A stretch of 64,000 bases of DNA. It comes from VRUE01 sp036379955. Its GTDB lineage: Bacteria; Actinomycetota; Thermoleophilia; Solirubrobacterales; 70-9. Of this stretch, positions 59,167 to 64,000 are shown piece by piece. The notes beneath the pieces were generated by a model. That model ran no database searches and was not told where the DNA came from. It was given only the letters and a program-made list of their open reading frames with translations. The stretch's first letter is position 1. Each line of letters begins with the position of its first letter. The translations under genes and the position numbers were made by a program. The stretch spans positions 84,091 through 148,090 of the forward strand of contig DASVFR010000007.1 in NCBI GenBank assembly GCA_036379955.1, written 5' to 3'.

Positions 59167-60684
59167 TTAGGCCGCCGGCCCAGCTTGCTCGGATTCGGGC
59201 GTCGTCGAGGAGGTAGATGCCGGCGGGGGTGCCGGTGGCGCTGGCGCGGCTTCCGCCGCCGGAGGCGGGCTTTCGGCCGCCGGAGGCGGACTTTCTGCCG
59301 GTGGCGCCGCCGCTTCGGAGCCCGCGCCACCTACGGTGACGACTACCGTGCCACCTCCCGCGGGAGCCCCAGCTCCGGCGGACGGCGTCGAGTCTCCGAT
59401 GTTGGTGGAGGAGTTGGAGTTGGCCTTCGCGTCGTCATCCCCCGTGGCCGACGGCTCAGTCGCGGCTTCGGGATCCGTCGGCTCCGAAGCCGGCGGCGGA
59501 ACTTCGCTCGGCGCCGCTGCCTCCGGCGGGGGTGTGACGGCGATGGACGTAACCGGCTGTGGCTGCGGCGCCTTTGTGGCAACGGCGACGTGCGGCTGAA
59601 CCGCTATCGCCGGCCCCCTGTGCATCGTCGAGGTGCGCGCAGTGCCGCTGGTGACCGGCGTCGGTTCGCTCTGCTGCTTGACCTCCACCGCGCCAGCCGT
59701 GATCACGGCTGCGGTGACGACGCCGGCGACGGCCTTCGTGCCGATGGCTCCGCCGAGGGCGCCGAGACCGCTGGCAGCGCCGCTGCCGCCCAGTGCGGCG
59801 GCACTCACGCCGCCGACCGCACCGGCCCCGGTCGCACCGGCCCCGGTCGCGGCGCCACCGGCACCCGCTCCCCCCAGGCCAAGCTTGGAGAGGATGAAGC
59901 CCTTCAGCGCCAGCAGCGGCCCGACCGGGGCGATCGCCGCCAGCACCTTGTCGTTGGAGCGCAGCTGAGAGCGGAACTCCGAGCATTCGTCGCAGTCGCG
60001 CACGTGGCGCCGCACCGGGCCCGTGAGCTTGCGCAGGCCCTCGCTGGCCTCGGCGAGGTCGACCCGCACCTCCCCACAGGTGAGCTGTCGTGCCTGGCTC
60101 GCCTCGGCGAGCGAGATCCGCGCCCTGACCAGAAGCGACTTGACCGAGGGCACGCTGGTCTCCATCGCCTGGGCGATCTCCTCATAGGACATCGCATCCA
60201 TCTCACGCAGCAGCAGCGCCGTACGCTGGGTCTCGGGCAGCTTGCCGACGTCGGTCAGCAGCTGGCGGAACTCCTCGCGGTTGTGGACCTTCTCGGCCGT
60301 GGAGGAAGCCTCGACGGCGGGCACCATGTCCATCGATTCCTGCGCGTCGGCGGTCGGTTTGCGCAGGTGGTTGAGGCAGCGGTTGCGGGCGATGCGATAG
60401 AGCCACGGGCGCAAGTTGATCTCGCGCTCGTCGGCAAGCATCGCGCGGTAGGCGTTGACGAAGACCTCCTGCAGGACGTCCTCGGCGTCCTCGGTGGAGC
60501 CGAGCATCTGCCGGCAGAAGCCAAGGAGCCGGCCCTGGTAGCGGTCGACGATCGCCTCGAACGCGCCCGGGTTACCGGCGCGCGCCATGGCGATCAGGCG
60601 TTCGTCGCCTTGCAGCTTGAGAAGTGGGGAACGCCGGGCGAGAAGTCCGCGGCGACTGGCGTGGGTTAGAGCTGAGGCCTCCAA
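59167..60684 (-). CDS. ECF sigma factor fused to a ZAS anti-sigma zinc finger and an exported Pro/Ala-rich tail
   Basis: 505 residues from TTG 60684 (GGAGG upstream). Sigma region 2: DRYQGRLLGFCRQMLGS and EDVLQEVFVNAYRAM; region 4: LPETQRTALLLREMDAMSYE with AQAMETSVPSVKSLLVRAR. Directly after it, residues about 205-245 hold an anti-sigma zinc finger (LTCGEVRVDL ... HVRDCDECSEF, the HxxxCxxC ZAS core). A Gly/Ala-rich segment with one likely membrane helix (TKAVAGVVTAAVITAGAVEV) and a 150-residue Pro/Ala/Thr tail follow. Sigma and anti-sigma are normally separate proteins; here one polypeptide could hold itself at the membrane until cut or rearranged. Confidence 0.85.
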   Translation of the reverse strand: MEASALTHASRRGLLARRSPLLKLQGDERLIAMARAGNPGAFEAIVDRYQGRLLGFCRQMLGSTEDAEDVLQEVFVNAYRAMLADEREINLRPWLYRIARNRCLNHLRKPTADAQESMDMVPAVEASSTAEKVHNREEFRQLLTDVGKLPETQRTALLLREMDAMSYEEIAQAMETSVPSVKSLLVRARISLAEASQARQLTCGEVRVDLAEASEGLRKLTGPVRRHVRDCDECSEFRSQLRSNDKVLAAIAPVGPLLALKGFILSKLGLGGAGAGGAATGAGATGAGAVGGVSAAALGGSGAASGLGALGGAIGTKAVAGVVTAAVITAGAVEVKQQSEPTPVTSGTARTSTMHRGPAIAVQPHVAVATKAPQPQPVTSIAVTPPPEAAAPSEVPPPASEPTDPEAATEPSATGDDDAKANSNSSTNIGDSTPSAGAGAPAGGGTVVVTVGGAGSEAAAPPAESPPPAAESPPPAAEAAPAPPAPPPASTSSTTPESEQAGPAA

Positions 60685-60803
60685 GCGATTCCTCCAGGGG
60701 ACGGCCAGAGAAGGCGTTTGTCTGTCTAACTCATGGACACCGTAGCACCGGGGGAGTTGCGGTACCTCAGCAGTTTTTAGTGCCTTTTTATTGAAGGAAA
60801 GAG

Positions 60804-60890
60804 TGCCCGGGGCGGGACTCGAACCCGCAAGCCCCCCAGTGGGGCAACGCCTTTTAAGGGCGCCGCTTTTGCCAATTTCGCCACCCGGGC
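60804..60890 (-). tRNA. tRNA-Leu(TAA)
   Basis: Minus-strand cloverleaf with long variable arm, 87 nt. Acceptor GCCCGGG pairs with CCCGGGC, discriminator A. Anticodon loop CTTAAAA gives TAA. T-loop TTCGAGT. CCA is not encoded. Confidence 0.95.
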
Positions 60891-61350
60891 GTAGCCGATG
60901 GTAGCCGGGAGGGTTTGGCACGCGGGTTGGGGCGTTGTGAGGGACGTGCACCAGCCCGTGCGCAAAGCGCTCCGGGTGGCTACCACCTAAACGAGAATCG
61001 GCCGCCATCGCTGGCGGCCGATTCAAGTTTGGCCCCTCAGGACGGGCAGGGGTACGTTCTCAGGGACCAGTCTTATTCGGTGGATCCAGACGGCGGGAGG
61101 CGCCATTGTGCGGCAATCGTCTGAATCCTCTAACGGGTCTGTGGTGGTTGCCCCACCTCTTTCCCGATGTGTCGATTATCTGCCTGTCTATCCGATACGT
61201 CTAGTCGCTCTCGTTCTTGATACCCAAAACCCGAGAGGAAAGGCTACCAAATTTTATGGGTTCAACCGGCGATTTGAACCCTTTGGCGCGTGACGCGAGC
61301 GATTGCTGTCCACCTGGTCCCACGTATAAGTCCGAATTGAGAATACGGAG
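60891..61350. other. Gene-free interval between tRNA-Leu and ppx
   Basis: 460 bp without a convincing gene, AT-richer than the average here. It contains a strong hairpin (60995-61024) and a palindrome GGGTTCAA/TTGAACCC (61258-61281). It is downstream of ppx on the minus strand. A structured RNA is possible but I could not match a known class. Confidence 0.4.
60995..61024 (-). terminator. 13-bp perfect hairpin with tetraloop
   Basis: GAATCGGCCGCCA / TGGCGGCCGATTC with a 4-nt loop. On the minus strand it is followed by TCGTTT, a weak U-tract, so it could end the ppx transcript or an unannotated RNA. Confidence 0.55.
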
Positions 61351-62292
61351 TTACTCGCATTCCAGAGCCGAAGCAGCCAATATCGCGGTGCCGTAGAGAA
61401 TGTCGTGCTCGGAGACGGAGATGCCCTCCAGCCCGAAGGCGCGCATCGTCTCTACCAAAATGACCACTCCGGCGACGATATTTGACGCCCGATCGGGGTG
61501 CAGGCCGACGATTTCACGCCGTTTGGACAGAGGGGCGGAGGCCAACCGCGAAAGAAGCCGCTGGATCGTCGGCAGGGTAAGCGTATGCCCGTGTACTTGT
61601 CTCGGATCGTACGGCTCGAGGCCGAGTTCGATCGAGGCCAGCGAGGTCGGCGTCCCGGCGACGGCGACGCCAGCCTCTGCCACCGTGCCGGGCTGGCCGG
61701 CGACCGACTCTTCGAGTAGGCCCCGAACGTCCGCGGCCAGCGCCTCCAGCTCCAGCGTCGTCGGTGGGTCGGCGCTGATGTGGCGCTCGGTATGGCGGAC
61801 GACTCCGGCCTGTAGGGATGCGTGGAAGGAGACCTCGGACCCGGCGCCGACCACCAGCTCGGTCGAGCCGCCACCGATGTCGACGACCAGGGTGGGCACG
61901 GCAGGCGGCTGCTCGGCCGTGGCTCCGGCATAAGTGAGGCGGGCCTCCTCCTCGCCGTCCAGCACCCGAGTCGAAAGGGCGAAGCGCTCACGTAGCTCGG
62001 CCGCGAAAGCCTCTCCATTGGCGGCATCGCGCACAGCGCTGGTCGCGATCGACTCGACTCGTTCGGCGCCGAGGTCGCCGCAGATCGCCACGTAATCGGC
62101 GATCGCGGCGCATGCCGCCTCGATCGCCTCGCTCGAGAGCTGGCCCGCGAGGTCGACGCCTCGCCCCAGCCGCGTCACGCGGCTTTGCCGTTCGATCTCT
62201 GCGACGCGGCTCGCGTTGACGTCAGCGACCAGGAGGCGGGTGGAGTTGGAGCCGATGTCGAGGACGGCGACCCGGTGGGAACCGCTTTTCAT
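61351..62292 (-). CDS. ppx: Ppx/GppA exopolyphosphatase family protein
   Basis: 313 residues from ATG 62292 (TAGAGT 10 nt upstream on the minus strand). ASKHA fold: VAVLDIGSNSTRLLVADV (phosphate 1), TSAVRDAANGE, LVVDIGGGSTELVVG (phosphate 2) and ALPTL-like late strand. It hydrolyses terminal phosphate from polyphosphate or pppGpp. The length, about 310, fits the short actinobacterial Ppx form without a C-terminal HD domain. In actinobacteria ppx usually follows the eno-divIC block; here it lies 9 kb further on. Confidence 0.92.
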   Translation of the reverse strand: MKSGSHRVAVLDIGSNSTRLLVADVNASRVAEIERQSRVTRLGRGVDLAGQLSSEAIEAACAAIADYVAICGDLGAERVESIATSAVRDAANGEAFAAELRERFALSTRVLDGEEEARLTYAGATAEQPPAVPTLVVDIGGGSTELVVGAGSEVSFHASLQAGVVRHTERHISADPPTTLELEALAADVRGLLEESVAGQPGTVAEAGVAVAGTPTSLASIELGLEPYDPRQVHGHTLTLPTIQRLLSRLASAPLSKRREIVGLHPDRASNIVAGVVILVETMRAFGLEGISVSEHDILYGTAILAASALECE

Positions 62293-62355
62293 GCCGGCGG
62301 GCACTCTAGACAGGAGGGCGCCGGCAAGACGTCCTGCATCCGTCCAGGAACGCCA

Positions 62356-62383
62356 TTGACTGGGCCGACGACGTTGCTAGCAT
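62356..62383 (+). promoter_or_regulatory. Promoter of tRNA-fMet
   Basis: TTGACT at 62356-62361, 16-bp spacer, TAGCAT at 62378-62383. The predicted start is near 62391, 4 nt before the mature tRNA. Confidence 0.6.
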
Positions 62384-62394
62384 GGCGCTACCGT

Positions 62395-62468
<74 letters not shown>

Positions 62469-62498
62469 TCAGGGACCAAGACACAAGCCGTTCCGGCG

Positions 62499-62517
62499 TG
62501 TTATCAGGGTGATGACA
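62499..62517. promoter_or_regulatory. Operator-like palindrome
   Basis: TGTTATCA-GGG-TGATGACA, 7 of 8 arm positions paired, 30 nt after tRNA-fMet and 157 nt before the secreted-protein gene. It may be an operator for the latter; no regulator is identified. Confidence 0.3.
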
Positions 62518-62674
62518 CGGGGAGCGGTGCAGGGAGGGAAGTTTTGCGACATCTCATCGGTCGGGTAGCGCCGCACGATGGATCCGGGACCGCGGACGCG
62601 GTTCGAAATGCTCTGTCGTCAATAGGCTGCCGAGAGCACTCGGGCCGCCGCGAAGACCAATAAGAAGGAGAGAC

Positions 62675-64000
62675 ATGCTTTCGCTTTCGATCCCGCGCAT
62701 TCGCCGCTTTACCCCCGCCGTTATCGCCGCGGTGGCAGCTTTGGCGCTTGCCGTCCCGGCCGTCGCCTCGGCGGCCGAATTCTCGCTGACGATCAACGTC
62801 GAACCAGGCGCGGAAGCGGGGGCGGTCGAATGCGAAGTAAACGGGGGCGGGGTCGAACCCTGCGAAGCCGAATACGAAGAAGGCGACGAAGTCAATCTCG
62901 TGCCGGAAGCCGAACCGGGCTACGAATTCATCGAATTCTCAGGCGACTGCGGTCCGATCGCCTGCGAACTGGAAATGAACGAAAATCACGAAGTGACGAC
63001 GGTCTTCGAACTTACGGAAACCCCTGAATTCGCGCTCGAAATCGAAACCGGTGGCGAAGGCGAAGGCGAAGTACTTTGCGCGGTCGCCCCGCTCGGCCTA
63101 CCGGAACTCTGCGAAGCCGAATACCCCGAAGGGACGCAGCTGACGCTCCTTGCCGAGCCCGAAATCGGCTCCCTCTTCGAAGAATGGGCTGGGGACTGCT
63201 CGGGTGCGGGATCCGAAACAGAATGCGAACTTGAAATGGACGGCGAAAAAGCAGTCGAAGCGATCTTTGGCCTCGAACCGACTGAATTTGCCCTCAACAT
63301 CGAAGAAACCGGGGGTGGCGAAGGCACCGTGACATGCGAAGCCGAAGAAGGCTCCGGTCCCTGCCCGCCCGAATACCCGGTCGGCACGGTGGTCTACCTG
63401 ACGGCCGAAGCTGAAACCGGCTCCGAATTCGTCGAATGGGAAGAAGGCTGCGACAGCGTCAGCGGCCCGAACGGTGAAGTATGCGAAGTCGAAATGAACG
63501 AAGAACGAGCCGTTGCGGTCGTCTTCGAACTCGAACTAGAAACTGGCGAATTCTCGCTCACGATCACCAAAGCCGGCAGCGGCAGCGGCGAAGTCGAATG
63601 CGAAGTCGATGGCGGGGAAGCCGAAACCTGCGAAGCGAAATATTTGGAAGGAACCGAAATCGCACTGGTGGCGACGGCAGATCCCGGCTCGACCTTCGCG
63701 GGCTTCAGCGGAGGGACCGGCTCGGCGGCCGGTTGCTCGACCTCGCCGTGCACCTTTACGATCGAAGCAAGCAGCAAAGTCAAAGCGACCTTCAACACCA
63801 CGGCCTCCCCGCCGACCGTCACCTCGGTCTCGCCCAACAAAGGCACGACCGCAGGCGGAACCGTCGTCACGATCACCGGCACCAACCTGACCGGCGCCAC
63901 GGCGGTCAAATTCGGCGCCACCGCAGCGACCGGCGTCGAAGTCAAATCGGCGACCGAAGTCAAAGCGACCAGCCCGGCGCACGCAGCCGGCGAAGTCGAC
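62675..64000 (+). CDS. Secreted Cys-rich beta-repeat protein with IPT/TIG domain, 3' end outside window
   Basis: 442 residues visible from ATG 62675, with AAGGAG 5 nt upstream. Signal peptide ending AVPAVASAAEF. Four tandem repeats of about 85 residues follow, each starting with a F[SA]L.I...G.G pattern and carrying C.AEY.EG and EF.EW-type strands, resembling the InlB B-repeat / divergent bacterial repeat fold. Paired Cys in each repeat could form disulphides. At about residue 395 an IPT/TIG domain begins: PTVTSVSPNKGTTAGGTVVT with ITGTNLTGATAVKFG. It is likely a surface or extracellular adhesin-like protein. Nearly every Glu codon is GAA. Confidence 0.85.
   Translation, partial: MLSLSIPRIRRFTPAVIAAVAALALAVPAVASAAEFSLTINVEPGAEAGAVECEVNGGGVEPCEAEYEEGDEVNLVPEAEPGYEFIEFSGDCGPIACELEMNENHEVTTVFELTETPEFALEIETGGEGEGEVLCAVAPLGLPELCEAEYPEGTQLTLLAEPEIGSLFEEWAGDCSGAGSETECELEMDGEKAVEAIFGLEPTEFALNIEETGGGEGTVTCEAEEGSGPCPPEYPVGTVVYLTAEAETGSEFVEWEEGCDSVSGPNGEVCEVEMNEERAVAVVFELELETGEFSLTITKAGSGSGEVECEVDGGEAETCEAKYLEGTEIALVATADPGSTFAGFSGGTGSAAGCSTSPCTFTIEASSKVKATFNTTASPPTVTSVSPNKGTTAGGTVVTITGTNLTGATAVKFGATAATGVEVKSATEVKATSPAHAAGEVD

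Noticed and set aside
61230..61240. GAGAGGAAAGG, reminiscent of the RNase P RNA P4 signature
   Set aside because: The following conserved bases are absent and no P4 partner or typical length is found.
61258..61281. GGGTTCAA...TTGAACCC as part of a fourth tRNA
   Set aside because: No acceptor or anticodon stem can be built around it.

Overview
This 64 kb window is a GC-rich bacterial chromosome segment from an actinobacterial lineage, most likely Thermoleophilia (Solirubrobacterales-like). The reasons are the actinobacterial gene order, almost only C or G at third codon positions in core genes, many GTG/TTG starts, and secreted protein families I associate with that class (CSLREA beta-helix, collagen-like coiled-coil, NHL/RHS giants). 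The class assignment is inference; no rRNA is present. There are three tRNAs: Gln(TTG), Leu(TAA) and initiator Met(CAT). I see no CRISPR array and no classical insertion sequence.

Layout. 1-4.8 kb: small enzymes (a bicovalent-FAD oxidoreductase entering from the left edge, a frameshifted DAPG-hydrolase-like gene, an AlkZ-type winged-helix protein, an AAA/DUF4143 ATPase with a striking operator array, a VOC protein). 4.8-12 kb: glyS, FmdB-type zinc ribbon, MBL hydrolase, LCP cell-wall ligase, ROK kinase, rsmI, a hicBA toxin-antitoxin pair and a membrane protein. 12-19 kb: the actinobacterial block metG - (collagen-like secreted protein) - tatD - rsmA - ispE, then a DedA-PAP2 fusion, a small membrane protein and a PucR regulator. 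21-29 kb: glmU - prs - GDPD, then a palindrome-bounded DUF559 gene, a membrane protein and an ABC1 kinase (all three on the minus strand), then rplY - pth. 29-45 kb: an accessory block with an enoyl-CoA hydratase homologue, a CSLREA beta-helix exoprotein, a GMC oxidoreductase, a 2869-residue exoprotein (split RHS shell, four NHL propellers, trypsin-like zymogen tip), a small membrane protein and a three-gene FAA-hydrolase/deacetylase operon. 45.9-52.4 kb: mfd - parvulin isomerase - eno - FtsB/DivIC-like. 52.5-59 kb: GT-C membrane enzyme, nuclease, aldolase, rhomboid-like protein, UPF0173 hydrolase. 59-64 kb: a sigma/anti-sigma fusion, tRNA-Leu, ppx, tRNA-fMet and a secreted repeat protein running off the right edge.

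Global signals. (1) Several families of short palindromic repeats sit in gene-free gaps. One 47-bp family has four copies, two of them inverted around a DUF559 nuclease-fold gene, and a different 90-bp family has one copy inserted in frame in a membrane protein. (2) Many genes have a TANNNT -10 hexamer exactly 6 nt (or 8-10 nt) before the start codon, the geometry of leaderless or near-leaderless mRNAs; this also fixes several starts. (3) Exported proteins write Glu as GAA while cytoplasmic proteins write GAG. (4) Two genes, pth and an FAA hydrolase, have no ATG/GTG/TTG at the expected N-terminus and appear to start with CTG.

The best candidates for something undescribed are the palindrome-bounded DUF559 unit (24387-25396), the protein-invading repeat (52738-52830) and the RHS/NHL/protease giant with its compositionally foreign tip and adjacent membrane gene (34233-43354).
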